Shown here: positions 42,801-51,419 of the stretch, piece after piece
Numbering within the stretch: position 1 is the first letter of the stretch
How the letters are laid out: each line of letters opens with the position of its first letter
Source of the DNA: Terriglobales bacterium
Lineage (GTDB): Bacteria > Acidobacteriota > Terriglobia > Terriglobales > Acidobacteriaceae
DNA length: 64,000 nt
Direction: 5' to 3'
Assembly: GCA_035561515.1 (NCBI GenBank)
Contig: DATMXP010000044.1
Span: 62,001-126,000, forward strand
Program-made: the position numbers and the translations under genes
The notes under the pieces: generated by a model
Seen by the model: the letters and a program-made list of their open reading frames with translations, nothing else
What the model was told of the DNA's origin: nothing
Databases searched by the model: none

Positions 42801-43639
42801 CAGCGGATCACCTCCAGGGCGTCGGCATAGATGAAGTAACCGGCCGAGGCTGGGTTCTTGATGCCGTTTTGAAACATGTAGATAGTGTGCTCACCCAGCG
42901 GAACATCTACCTTTACGAACCGTGGAGAGCTTGGCGAATCCGCGGCAGCGTAGAGATCAAGAGTGGCGAGGAAATACGGAGCGGTGATTCCGTCGAGGTA
43001 AATATCGCACGTTCCACCATTGACTTCGCGCATCGACCAGAAGCGAAATCCATATCCGAAATAGGTCCACGCGGCGAAGCCGCCCGTCCCGGTCTGTGCA
43101 GGGTTGTTATGGTAGTAGCTCGATCCCCCGTGCTGCGATACAAACGAGTATGACGACCAGTCCCCAACTTTGTGGACCAGGTCATTCCCGAATCCGTCGC
43201 GCTCCTCGATAAAGCACCCTAGCCGCAGCCATTCCGCCGCATTCGTTGCGAGCGAATTTTCTCCAGGGTATTGATACAGAGGCACGCCCTGGATCTCTTC
43301 GAAGACGCCCTCGATCGTCACCTTATCGTTGCCGTTCGGGGTGAACGTGAGCGGCTCAGGGAATTGGCCCGAGTAGTAGCGGTTGCGATCGATATCGTAG
43401 TAGGTGAAGAAATCGCCCCGATATTGCCGGTCCCACTGCTCAAGCTGGTCGGCGATGGCGCGTGGACGATCGTTCCATGACAAAGCAAATTGCCTGCCAC
43501 CGCCTTCGATCATGCGGGTGACGGGTTTACCGCTCTTCGGCCGAAACCGCGCGAACATAGATGTGTCGCGGATCTTGTATCCCCAGTCTGGATTAAGCTC
43601 GCTCGCCGCCGTCGGATTCAGAATATTCTGCTCGCTCAT
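42800..43639 (-). CDS. Minor tail / distal tail protein (gpM-like) with a jelly-roll C-terminus
   Basis: 279 aa. The N-terminal half (about 40-120) contains SWNDRPRAIADQLEQWDRQY, FFTYYDIDRNRYYSGQFPEP and KVTIEGVFEEIQG, as in gpM-like minor tail proteins. The C-terminal half is a beta-sandwich (SYSFVSQHGGSSYYHNNPAQ, SPSSPRFVKVDVPLGEHTIY), possibly carbohydrate-binding. The start overlaps the tape-measure stop (ATGA); the stop touches the next start. Confidence 0.75.
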   Translation of the reverse strand: MSEQNILNPTAASELNPDWGYKIRDTSMFARFRPKSGKPVTRMIEGGGRQFALSWNDRPRAIADQLEQWDRQYRGDFFTYYDIDRNRYYSGQFPEPLTFTPNGNDKVTIEGVFEEIQGVPLYQYPGENSLATNAAEWLRLGCFIEERDGFGNDLVHKVGDWSSYSFVSQHGGSSYYHNNPAQTGTGGFAAWTYFGYGFRFWSMREVNGGTCDIYLDGITAPYFLATLDLYAAADSPSSPRFVKVDVPLGEHTIYMFQNGIKNPASAGYFIYADALEVIR

Positions 43640-46362
43640 CTACCCTCCCGTCGGTCGCGTCCGATCGCTGAGCGGATCTCCTGTGAACCGCCATTGCGCA
43701 ACCAATAACTGATCGTCGCGGCATCGAGCGTGTTAAACACGAAGGAGTCGCCTCCGAATGATCCTGCCGGTCGACGCCCCTCGTTCAGGCTATCGAGAAG
43801 CGAGCCGTACTTCTGCGACGCCTCGCGATTCATCATGCGCTCACCTTCGTGGCCGATCATAAGAACGCGTCCACCGGTCAGTCGCCAGCCGGCGATGCGG
43901 CTTCCAGCAAGTTCTCCGCCCGTCGCAAACATCGGAGGTCCGAAGAACAACGACGCGCGGCGGTCGCGTTCCGTCTGAGTTTCACGAATGAGGGATGAGA
44001 TGCGATTGATCTCCGGCTCCAGCGTGCGACGGAATACGTCTTTCCCTTCTCCTTTAAGCTTGCTCAGTTCCGACCATGAATTCGTGCGCACCGCGTCCAG
44101 CTGCTGGAGCGCCGAGCCGGAGTCGATCTGGTAGGTGTTGTAGGCTTCGAGCAGCTTCTGCAACTCGGACTTCTGTTCCGTCGCGAACCGCTCCGCCTGG
44201 CGGCGACGTTTCGAACCTCCGAAGATGCCGCCGAACAGTCCACTGAACAGTCCAACGATGCCGCCGATGACCGCTCCGATCGGCCCGCCCGCCAGCAAGC
44301 CCACCAGAGCGCCGCTGCCCGCACCGCTGAGCGATCCCGCCGCCTTACCATGCTGCATGCCCACTCCGAATCCCACGAGGCCGCCAGCAGCAGGTCCGAG
44401 GTAAGGAGCGAAGGGGGCCACCGCCATCATCGCCGCCGTACTTGAACCGTAGAGCGCAGCGAGGCCGCCAATGCCCAGCATGGCTCCCAGCATAGCGGGC
44501 GTACCACCGACTTTCCCCGCAAGAGCAGCGCCGCCCGTCACCAGCATGCCCATGAGTTGGGCGCTGCGCGATACCGGCACTCCAGATTTTCCTCCGGGAA
44601 GAGTCGTGCGTAGGATATCGCCGATGCCACCGCCGGACTGGGAGCCTGAGGTCCTTGGAAGTGCATCGCCGAAGCCGCCGCCCGATGATGCAAACGAAAA
44701 CATTGGTCCACCGAAGTAACCGCCGCCACCGGAGGTGCTCGATCCGCTGCTGAAAACGCCTGTCCCGGGAATCCCCGCCGTTGAACCGATCCCGCCGCCG
44801 CCAACTCCATTCGTCGAGCCAATACTCGTTCCGATCGGCGTGACTCCCGGCACGCGTGAACCGGCACTTCCGCCTCCTCCGAGCACCGATCCTCTCCCAA
44901 AGATGATCGACCCTATCGCGCCCGTTATGGTGCCGAGCCAACCGCCTCCTCCTCCGCCAGAGCCAGATGTCGCGCTGCGCATCTTGTTCATCGAAAGAAT
45001 CCACTCCGCAACGATCTGGAAGAACAGCCTCTTGATGTTCGACAGGATTCGCTTCCCGATGTTCCCGCTGGTGATGTCGTCGAACACGTCTTCCATATCG
45101 CGGCCGAGGCGCTCAACCATTCGCCGGTGTTCTTCAGCGACGCGGGCATTCACACTCTCCTGCATCGTTTGCCGCAGGCGTCCCAGTTCTTCTTCCTGAA
45201 TTCCGATCGATTTCAACCCCGCGATCGTCACGTCGACACGATGCATCTCCTCAATGATCATTGCGCCCACAGCATCGCCCGCGAGCCGACGCCGGTCCGC
45301 CTGCAACTGAACGTTCGCGTCGAGTTCGCTCTCGAGTAGAACCTGCCGGCGTTCGCCTGCTTGCTCCTCCGCTTTCAACTGCGCATTCAGTTCCTGGTCT
45401 ACCCGCTTCGAGATCTCGTTGCTGCCCTCGGCAACGACCTCGGCCGATTGCGCGGCCATCGCGCGCGCCTTCTCTTGTATTTGCTCCATGAGCTGAATGC
45501 GCTTCGCGGCGTAGAGTTGATGGGTTTGGTATTCACGCTCAGCAACCAGGACGGCATCCTGCAAGCCCTGTGCGCGCAGCTTCGCAATCTCGTCTTGCTC
45601 CTGCTGCTGTAAAAGGACCAGGCCGGTCTTCCCAACCTGGTTGATCTGCGCGTTCATTTCGGCGCGAGACTGGTTGCGCGCGGTCTCATTTGAATAGTCA
45701 GGCAGAGGAAACGCTCCAGCCGCGTACGCCTTGCGACGCTTCGCCTCTTCTTCCGCATCCTCGCGTGCGTGTTTCAAAGCTTCGTTGCGGAGGTCGGTTT
45801 CGTTCGTAATCTCCTTCTCCACCCGAAGCCGTTGGTATAAGGCCACGGTGGTGCGCTGGATGAGATCCATTTGATCCATCATGCCGCCGACACGCGCGCG
45901 CTCGTTTTCGTCGATCTTCTCTTTCTCAATATTCAGCGCGTTGATCCGGGCGTTCTGCTCGATCGCCGATGGAAGACCAAGCTCGACGAATGCCTTCACA
46001 TTCGCCTGCCGGTTCAACCGATCCATTTCCCGCATCTTCTCGTTGTATCCACCCAGTTCCTGGGCCAGGGCCTTGATGCGGTCCGTCTGCGTCAGGACGA
46101 GTAGTCCGAAAGCGATCAACGGTCCCGCCGAGAAGGCGGTCTCCACGATCGGCCCCAGGGTAGATGTTTGCCGCGCGAGCCCTCCTATCGTGCGGCCAAG
46201 TCGCTCACCTTCAGCATTCGCGGTGCGCTGCGAACGCGCCATATCCGTGAACACGACATTGCCCTGGGTGCCTACCTTTTTGATCTGCCCTTCGATGTTG
46301 TTCGCACTGCGCACGGCATCGCGTTCATCGCCGATCAGTTCAATCGTTACTGAGGCCGCCAT
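43636..46362 (-). CDS. Tail tape measure protein
   Basis: About 908 aa from the ATG at 46362 (GGAG 6 nt upstream). It begins MAASVTIELIGDERDAVRS, then has long amphipathic helices (about 60-460), Gly/Ser-rich stretches (about 480-640), a membrane-active hydrophobic part (LGIGGLAALYGSSTAAMMAV, GAVIGGIVGLFSGLFGGIFG) and a C-terminal helical part. It sets tail length and helps DNA entry. By the usual relation of about 1.5 angstrom per residue, a tail of roughly 135 nm would be expected. Confidence 0.9.
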   Translation of the reverse strand: MAASVTIELIGDERDAVRSANNIEGQIKKVGTQGNVVFTDMARSQRTANAEGERLGRTIGGLARQTSTLGPIVETAFSAGPLIAFGLLVLTQTDRIKALAQELGGYNEKMREMDRLNRQANVKAFVELGLPSAIEQNARINALNIEKEKIDENERARVGGMMDQMDLIQRTTVALYQRLRVEKEITNETDLRNEALKHAREDAEEEAKRRKAYAAGAFPLPDYSNETARNQSRAEMNAQINQVGKTGLVLLQQQEQDEIAKLRAQGLQDAVLVAEREYQTHQLYAAKRIQLMEQIQEKARAMAAQSAEVVAEGSNEISKRVDQELNAQLKAEEQAGERRQVLLESELDANVQLQADRRRLAGDAVGAMIIEEMHRVDVTIAGLKSIGIQEEELGRLRQTMQESVNARVAEEHRRMVERLGRDMEDVFDDITSGNIGKRILSNIKRLFFQIVAEWILSMNKMRSATSGSGGGGGGWLGTITGAIGSIIFGRGSVLGGGGSAGSRVPGVTPIGTSIGSTNGVGGGGIGSTAGIPGTGVFSSGSSTSGGGGYFGGPMFSFASSGGGFGDALPRTSGSQSGGGIGDILRTTLPGGKSGVPVSRSAQLMGMLVTGGAALAGKVGGTPAMLGAMLGIGGLAALYGSSTAAMMAVAPFAPYLGPAAGGLVGFGVGMQHGKAAGSLSGAGSGALVGLLAGGPIGAVIGGIVGLFSGLFGGIFGGSKRRRQAERFATEQKSELQKLLEAYNTYQIDSGSALQQLDAVRTNSWSELSKLKGEGKDVFRRTLEPEINRISSLIRETQTERDRRASLFFGPPMFATGGELAGSRIAGWRLTGGRVLMIGHEGERMMNREASQKYGSLLDSLNEGRRPAGSFGGDSFVFNTLDAATISYWLRNGGSQEIRSAIGRDRREGR

Positions 46363-46364
46363 AT

Positions 46365-46853
46365 TTACTCCGCTCCTCTGAACTTCTTCCTGCATCGCCG
46401 GCACTGCGGCACGTTTGAATACATCTGCAACGCACCGCAATAAGGGCACTCCGGGTGATCGCTCAGAAACTTGTTCTTTGCCTGCCGAATCGCGAGCACG
46501 CCATTAATCTCGCTCGGTGTCACGTCGCTGAGTCCGAACTGAATCACCGTCATTTTGCGATCGAGATCAAAGAGGTACCGCGCCCGTACGTAGTAGCCTG
46601 GAGACAGCGTGCGGCGCTCTTTCAGCGATCGCAGGACGGCTTCGCGGTTCGCCGCCTGTTCCGCGCTCTTGCGGGTGCGGTCGTCATCGGGCGCGTGCAA
46701 CTCCTCCTCCAGAAGCTCACGCGCTGCGATCGACAAACCCTCGTAATCCTTGGCAACTTCAATCATCGGAGCTACACTCTCCGCATTCGGATTCGCATCC
46801 AACGGTGCGGTTCTACTTTGAGGCGCTGTCGTGGGCAAAACACAGCGCCTCAT
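46365..46853 (-). CDS. Small prophage protein with C-terminal zinc ribbon, between chaperone and tape measure
   Basis: 162 aa from the ATG at 46853, four bases beyond the upstream stop; an ATG at 46766 is another option. The first part is charged and helical (LSIAARELLEEELHAPDDDR, TRKSAEQAANREAVLRSL), then RARYLFDLDRKMTVIQFGLS, and the C-terminus has CPYCG (residues about 137-141) and CRRCRKKF, a zinc-ribbon pattern. By position it is the second tail-assembly protein, but a zinc ribbon is not usual there. Confidence 0.65.
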   Translation of the reverse strand: MRRCVLPTTAPQSRTAPLDANPNAESVAPMIEVAKDYEGLSIAARELLEEELHAPDDDRTRKSAEQAANREAVLRSLKERRTLSPGYYVRARYLFDLDRKMTVIQFGLSDVTPSEINGVLAIRQAKNKFLSDHPECPYCGALQMYSNVPQCRRCRKKFRGAE

Positions 46854-46857
46854 TCAT

Positions 46858-47592
46858 CTAGTCGATCTCCGGCTCTGCAAACAGCTGCCGAACCGCCACA
46901 ACCTTATGAAACGCGTCCATCTCCTGGGCGATGATCGCGCGGCCTTCGAGCTTCGAGCCGTTGGACACGTAGCCATCCACGCTCTGGATCAGTTCGTCAT
47001 AAAGTTGCACGAGCACAGCCTGACGAGACGGATAGATCGTCGTCCCCGTATTCCGGTTCCCAACGACGCGCGTCTCACTGAGCGCGCGGTTGTACTTCTG
47101 CTCGTCAGCGCCCGAGGGTGGCGCGAAGCGATGCTTCAATCCCGTGATCTTTTGCATCTTTCCTGGACCGCTCGCAGTCCATGACGAGGCCAGCGAGATC
47201 TCGATCGACATCGGATCCACGGGGCTGCCGTCTCCGCCCTCGTATATCGTCGCGTCCTGCAGCCAGCCCGCGACAAGCTTCACATGGCCTGGCGGAAGCG
47301 CCTTCTGCCACTCGCCTTCCAGCTTGAAGCTTTGTGCGTATCCATCGACTCCGGTGACATTGCTGCGAACCAAGTCGCTGGCGGCGGTTGCGACGTCGAT
47401 CGTATTCTTCACGCCGCCCTGATCGCGCTCGGATGTGATGTGCATGGCGGCAAAGAATTTCAGCCACGCCTCATCCGTGATCCGCTTGAACAGGTAGCTG
47501 TAAACGAACTTTCCAACTCGGAAGGAGATCTCGCGCGGTGTGGCGAGATCCAGAAATACATTCTGTTGTTGCTGCTTTTCAGTGTCGCTCAT
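46858..47592 (-). CDS. Probable tail assembly chaperone or tail protein
   Basis: 244 aa, between the tail tube gene and the tape measure, where siphophages encode a tail assembly chaperone. The sequence starts MSDTEKQQQQNVFLDLATPR and ends in a charged EIIAQEMD/AVRQLFAEPEID stretch; a clear programmed frameshift site at its end is not seen. AAAGGAG lies before the ATG, just past a 13-bp inverted repeat. The family is not recognised from sequence alone; the call is by position. Confidence 0.6.
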   Translation of the reverse strand: MSDTEKQQQQNVFLDLATPREISFRVGKFVYSYLFKRITDEAWLKFFAAMHITSERDQGGVKNTIDVATAASDLVRSNVTGVDGYAQSFKLEGEWQKALPPGHVKLVAGWLQDATIYEGGDGSPVDPMSIEISLASSWTASGPGKMQKITGLKHRFAPPSGADEQKYNRALSETRVVGNRNTGTTIYPSRQAVLVQLYDELIQSVDGYVSNGSKLEGRAIIAQEMDAFHKVVAVRQLFAEPEID

Positions 47593-47610
47593 GGCGCTCC
47601 TTTGATTTGT

Positions 47611-47684
47611 TTTCCCGGTCCTGTTGCTCGCAATTCGCAGGAAGGAGAGGAGCCTGCCTCCAGGGAAAGGCCAGGACCGGGAAA
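47611..47684 (-). promoter_or_regulatory. Long inverted repeat upstream of the tail chaperone gene
   Basis: TTTCCCGGTCCTG (47611-47623) and its exact reverse complement (47672-47684), 13 bp with a 48-base loop, end 6 bp before the AAAGGAG Shine-Dalgarno of the gene starting at 47592. With the hairpin at 47785-47809 it fills the 268-bp gap after the tail tube gene. It could protect the mRNA end or control translation. Confidence 0.55.
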
Positions 47685-47784
47685 CTTCGTTTTCCTGTTA
47701 CCGAGGCCGTTGCAGTGTTGGCCTCTGCCGCGAAGCGCTGCGGCTTTTGCGATCGCGAAGCTGCGATCGTATTTCTTTGAGGAC

Positions 47785-47809
47785 GGGACCGGTTTTGGAC
47801 GCCGGTCCC
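47785..47809 (-). terminator. Hairpin after the tail tube gene
   Basis: GGGACCGG / CCGGTCCC (47785-47792 / 47802-47809) with a 9-base loop, 50 bp past the stop of the tube gene. It shares the GGACCGG word with the inverted repeat at 47611-47684. No U-run follows on the minus strand, so it may only slow or stabilise the mRNA. Confidence 0.45.
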
Positions 47810-47860
47810 TTTTGCGGTCAGGCACCCTTTTTTCCATACGGGCGACCGCTGCCAGGAACT

Positions 47861-48862
47861 TTATGCTCCGACCAGATACGTCGCTTGGTTGTTCAGCACC
47901 GAAACCTGCACAACTTCGCTCGCGCCGAGCTTCATCATGGCCTGCTCGTCGGTCTCGATCTGCCAAACCTGATCCATGCCGTCGACCCCGATCTGCGCCG
48001 CCGAAAGATAGATGTTGGGGTACTTGATGTTCAACTGCGCAGCAGCGCCGGAGTTCGTGTTGATCTGAACCTCCTGGAGCGTGTCGTTTAACAACAGCGT
48101 GCGGATGTTGTCGACGTTCTTCGCGGAGATCGTCGCCGAGAACCGCGTCCGAAATTCCTGCAGTCGCATGAATGAGGCGAACTTTCCGCCGCCCGGAGCG
48201 CGATGTGGAACCACGCCGATGGCGAAGGTCACCGACCAGTTTCGGATCTGCTCTTTGATCGAGACCGCCGCCCCCGAAGGTCCGATCAGAAAATCTGTAT
48301 CGTTGCCCATGAGCAGTGTGCCGACTGCGGACGCAACCGGAGCCGCCATCGCGCCATCGGTATGGCGGCCGCTGCCCACCATCGACGCTCGGAACTGCAG
48401 CGGGCCGCGATCGCTGCCGGAGATCTCCAGCTCGGCGATCGCGAGATCCTGCATCTTGTACTTCAGGTCCGCCGTGTCCTCGAAGTAGATCGTGGTCACT
48501 GGCGCCTGGTTGGACGAAACCAGTGGCTTGAACGCGTGCGTTTTCACGCCCGCGCCGGTCGTCGTCACATCCATGAATGCGAAGGCGCACAGCCAGCCGG
48601 CCAGAACCTCGTCAAGGTCGCCGCCCATCTGGAAGTCAGTGAATCGCCCGATCTCCTGGCGCACGGTTGCCCACTGATGCCCCTTATTCCCGCGCTGCAG
48701 GTTGCTGTACCACTCTTTCTTGATGTTTGCGAAAGAGCCCGGATCGATGATCGGCGGCCGAAGAGTCATGGCGGCATCGGCGAGTGCGGTACCGAACGCA
48801 TTCTGTTTGTTGGTGCTCAGCGTGATGTTACGTGCTTCTACTGTCTGCTGCTCGAAAGGCAT
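47861..48862 (-). CDS. Major tail (tube) protein
   Basis: 333 aa with the mixed beta-strand pattern of tail tube proteins (KYKMQDLAIAELEISGSDRG, NWSVTFAIGVVPHRAPGGGK, TRFSATISAKNVDNIRTLLL, NIKYPNIYLSAAQIG). The position between the tail-completion proteins and the tape measure fits. The C-terminal part has a tandem beta-rich module. The large inter-gene gap after it is usual for a highly expressed structural gene. Confidence 0.78.
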   Translation of the reverse strand: MPFEQQTVEARNITLSTNKQNAFGTALADAAMTLRPPIIDPGSFANIKKEWYSNLQRGNKGHQWATVRQEIGRFTDFQMGGDLDEVLAGWLCAFAFMDVTTTGAGVKTHAFKPLVSSNQAPVTTIYFEDTADLKYKMQDLAIAELEISGSDRGPLQFRASMVGSGRHTDGAMAAPVASAVGTLLMGNDTDFLIGPSGAAVSIKEQIRNWSVTFAIGVVPHRAPGGGKFASFMRLQEFRTRFSATISAKNVDNIRTLLLNDTLQEVQINTNSGAAAQLNIKYPNIYLSAAQIGVDGMDQVWQIETDEQAMMKLGASEVVQVSVLNNQATYLVGA

Positions 48863-48877
48863 GTGCTCCTCCTGGCC

Positions 48878-49099
48878 TTATTCCTCGACCAACTCGAACA
48901 AAGGCTGGCCATCGACATTGCGGTCCGAGAGAACTACTTCCCAATCGAACGCGCGCGTGATCTCTCGGTTCACCTCGCCGCGCCGGAATTCATACTGCCG
49001 GATTCCGCTCACCACGAGCACGGATCCGTTTTCGCCGGCGAGCTCCTCGCCAAATGCGGTCAACTTCACTGCCACGAAATCAGGTTTCTCGCTCGCCAT
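48878..49099 (-). CDS. Small prophage protein of the tail region
   Basis: 73 aa from the ATG at 49099 (GAGGAAG upstream). It contains KPDFVAVKLTAFGEELAGEN and VVSGIRQYEFRRGEVNREIT; the open frame further upstream overlaps the previous gene and is not used. A head-tail connector or tail accessory function is possible. Family not recognised. Confidence 0.6.
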   Translation of the reverse strand: MASEKPDFVAVKLTAFGEELAGENGSVLVVSGIRQYEFRRGEVNREITRAFDWEVVLSDRNVDGQPLFELVEE

Positions 49100-49110
49100 A
49101 TGCTTCCTCT

Positions 49111-49563
49111 CTACACCGGATACAAACGCACCGGATATGTCAGCTCCACGTAATGGACGAGCGCGCCTGCGAACATGCCGCTCGTCTGGTAGCGTCTGCT
49201 CATCGGGCCGGATTCCAGGCACGCGCCACCCAGTTTGCGATCGCCTTTATTGAACGCCTGGCGAAGCGCCTCGACATCGTTGCGGAACTCTCGTCCGGAA
49301 TTCTTCTCGGCATTGAGCGATCGCCATCCGCGAATCACGAGCTGGTGACGATCGTCGACAACCGTCACGCCCCGGTCCGTACTCTGCGTCGTTTCGACCA
49401 GCACCGTCCAGCCATTGATCCGTTGCTTCAACTCTTCAACGAACTCCTTCTGGAACTGGTCGGGATCCGTGGTGCTCTTCTCTTCGTCGTACACAAGGAC
49501 GCCGACTCCGGGGAGAGCCTTCATCCGTTCAACGATTGCGTTAATGGCGTCTTCCAATGACAT
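49111..49563 (-). CDS. Tail completion/terminator-type protein
   Basis: 150 aa. The start MSLEDAINAIVERMKALPGV follows the stop of the previous gene without gap (TAG-ATG). A central part (GWTVLVETTQSTDRGVTVVD) and a C-terminal beta part (ALVHYVELTYPVRLYPV) match the size and pattern of tail terminator proteins. The call is by size and place between the gp10-like protein and the tube gene. Confidence 0.6.
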   Translation of the reverse strand: MSLEDAINAIVERMKALPGVGVLVYDEEKSTTDPDQFQKEFVEELKQRINGWTVLVETTQSTDRGVTVVDDRHQLVIRGWRSLNAEKNSGREFRNDVEALRQAFNKGDRKLGGACLESGPMSRRYQTSGMFAGALVHYVELTYPVRLYPV

Positions 49564-50055
49564 CTATGCCAACCCTGCTGTCATGATCGCCTCGGCGATC
49601 TCTCGCTCGATCACATCCGGACCGAGATTCACTAGTTTCTCCGTGGCTTTCTGAAACATGAACGCGCCCTTGGTGCCTCGCTTGGCGATCTTTTGTGCCA
49701 CGGCGAATGCGATCGATCGTGCCGCCTGTTCATCTCCCACGCCGAACTTCTGCTTCACCCACAGCATCAATGGCGTGATCGGAGGAAAGTGAGGCCGCGT
49801 GCCTGTCTCGACCGGCAGTACATACTTCTCGCCCGGAGGCGTTGCGTGGATCGTGGCAATCAGGTTTCGCCCGCCCGCAAAGTCCACCGTGATTCCATTT
49901 GCCAGGTATCCGAACGCAGTCGGCGTGTTTTCCTGGACGTAGCCAACACCGGTCCACGCGAGCTTCTCGATGCCATTCGCAAGCCCCTGGTGCATGGCTG
50001 CGCGGATGTCGGCCGAGGCTTGCTCCGCTCCCGTGATTCGGACCTGTAACTTCAT
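49564..50055 (-). CDS. HK97 gp10-like head-tail joining protein
   Basis: 163 aa. MKLQVRITGAEQASADIRAA leads into a helix and a beta part with YVLPVETGTRPHFPPITPLM, where the ETGTRPH segment is typical of gp10-like proteins. They join the connector to the tail in HK97-type phages. The start overlaps the stop of the upstream gene by 4 bp. Confidence 0.8.
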   Translation of the reverse strand: MKLQVRITGAEQASADIRAAMHQGLANGIEKLAWTGVGYVQENTPTAFGYLANGITVDFAGGRNLIATIHATPPGEKYVLPVETGTRPHFPPITPLMLWVKQKFGVGDEQAARSIAFAVAQKIAKRGTKGAFMFQKATEKLVNLGPDVIEREIAEAIMTAGLA

Positions 50056-50750
50056 CTGCGCCTCTGGTGAGTGAGCCGGTCACCGCCGAAGCTCAGGCCT
50101 GTTTCCATTTCGCCTACGGCAACGGCCGCCGATTGACCTGCGCCTTCGGAGGATCCGCCTGCCTGGATTCCGAGCGCCTTGTAATAGCGCTGCCATGCAG
50201 CCTTCGCGAGCGCCAGGTATTCCTGGCTCTTCGACCGCCAATTCACGACGTCGGCCGAGATTTGCGGATCGACGGTCCCGCCGTACTTGGTTGCGAGTAC
50301 TTCAAGCGCGATCGCAGCTGCGCAGTCGCACACCGCCTCGAAGTCCACGTCGGCGATCGTCGAGCCATCGTCTTTGTGTGGCGCGGTGAAGGTGCTCCAG
50401 ATCTTTTCGCCATCGGCCGGCGCGGCCGACATGAACCGCAGCTTCAGTCCGGTTGGCGTGCGGTAAAGACCGTAATCTGCGTCGTCGATGTAAGTCGCCG
50501 GAATATTGCCGATCGGATACTCAACCTTCGACACCAGCGAGAAGCCGTCGACAAACTCTCCAGGCAGCGCGATGTCATTGGTGCCGTTGCCGAGGATCTC
50601 GACGACCTTCACATGTGGGCGGTCCTTCGAGAAGACCTGGACGATCGCCTTCGCAATGATCGCGCGGCGGTCCTCGTCCGGGAGCTTTCCGGACGGATCC
50701 TGGATCAACGTGCTTAGCCGCTTCTGGAAGTCGTCGATCGTCTTTGCCAC
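50052..50750 (-). CDS. Head-tail connector protein (adaptor, Mu gp36-like position)
   Basis: 232 aa from a GTG at 50750, which has GAGG 9 nt upstream; the longer frame to 50819 overlaps the previous gene without need. It begins VAKTIDDFQKRLSTLIQDPS and has a helical C-half (AVCDCAAAIALEVLATKYGG). Expected to sit under the portal as an adaptor, judging by place. The C-terminal tail is Gly/Arg-rich (GGSSEGAGQSAAVAVGEMET). Confidence 0.6.
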   Translation of the reverse strand: MAKTIDDFQKRLSTLIQDPSGKLPDEDRRAIIAKAIVQVFSKDRPHVKVVEILGNGTNDIALPGEFVDGFSLVSKVEYPIGNIPATYIDDADYGLYRTPTGLKLRFMSAAPADGEKIWSTFTAPHKDDGSTIADVDFEAVCDCAAAIALEVLATKYGGTVDPQISADVVNWRSKSQEYLALAKAAWQRYYKALGIQAGGSSEGAGQSAAVAVGEMETGLSFGGDRLTHQRRR

Positions 50751-50751
50751 G

Positions 50752-50943
50752 TTACTCGCCTCGAATGATGCCCAGCGCAAAATGCGCCACGTCATCGCTA
50801 TACGATTTGTGATCTTCACGGCCCTGGTTGTAGCCGTCCATGAAGATCGGATTCTTGCTTTTCGGCGCGTAGTGCGAGTGCCCGAGGATGAGTTTTTCCG
50901 TGAGCACTCGCTCTACTTCCGCCAGCTTCTGCTCGGCGGTCAT
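50752..50943 (-). CDS. Very small prophage protein
   Basis: 63 aa, MTAEQKLAEVERVLTEKLIL then GYNQGREDHKSYSDDVAHFA. Its start overlaps the stop of the gene above by 1 bp, and the GTG of the connector gene follows its stop by one base, so the tight spacing supports it. It may be a small assembly or accessory protein; no family is known to me. Confidence 0.55.
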   Translation of the reverse strand: MTAEQKLAEVERVLTEKLILGHSHYAPKSKNPIFMDGYNQGREDHKSYSDDVAHFALGIIRGE

Positions 50944-51332
50944 TAAACGTCGACCGCCATGCAGAGCAGGCGAACCGTCAGGTCCTTCGACGTGGTGCCT
51001 GGTATCGCATCCACATCGACGGTGATTACGTCGCCGACTTCACAAGGAACGCCGGCAGGTTCACCGACGACACCCACGGAAGGTTTCGCTTTCACGAACT
51101 TCGTGGCCGATCCCTGGGCGATGCGCAGTGCTTGCGCAGCCATGATCGACGCGCCCCCTTTGTTCACGTCCACGTCGGTATTGCCGGACGTAGCGCCCGT
51201 GGTGTTGAGCGCCGCTTCTGCTTCGAGAATGCGGCAACGTGTCATCACGCTGTGCGTGGCCTGCCCGGCTCCGGCCGCCAGGTTGCCAGGTACAACCATC
51301 GTGATGTGAAATAACCGATTGCGCTGGGTCAC
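50943..51332 (-). CDS. Small prophage structural protein, possible capsid decoration
   Basis: 129 aa, rich in Gly, Ala and Thr (MTQRNRLFHITMVVPGNLAA, SGNTDVDVNKGGASIMAAQA, GEPAGVPCEVGDVITVDVDA). It has no clear motif. It comes directly after the capsid gene, where decoration proteins are common, hence the guess. The DNA between it and the capsid gene holds an 8-bp stem (51366-51402). Confidence 0.5.
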   Translation of the reverse strand: MTQRNRLFHITMVVPGNLAAGAGQATHSVMTRCRILEAEAALNTTGATSGNTDVDVNKGGASIMAAQALRIAQGSATKFVKAKPSVGVVGEPAGVPCEVGDVITVDVDAIPGTTSKDLTVRLLCMAVDV

Positions 51333-51365
51333 CGAAAACCTCTCTCCGCTGCGGACTCATGAATC

Positions 51366-51402
51366 GCGCCTCGCCCGGCTCCGCAGCCAGCGGACGAGGC
51401 GC
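51366..51402 (-). promoter_or_regulatory. Hairpin after the capsid gene
   Basis: GCGCCTCG / CGAGGCGC (51366-51373 / 51395-51402), 8-bp perfect stem with a 21-base loop, 18 bp past the capsid stop. It may protect the abundant capsid mRNA from 3' exonucleases or attenuate transcription of what follows. Confidence 0.45.
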
Positions 51403-51419
51403 GCAAATCAGCGAATCGC

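Noticed and set aside
47589..48590. 333-aa minus-strand frame overlapping the tail tube gene
   Set aside because: Arg/Gly/Ser-biased shadow of the tube gene in another frame; the tube gene has the better protein and spacing.
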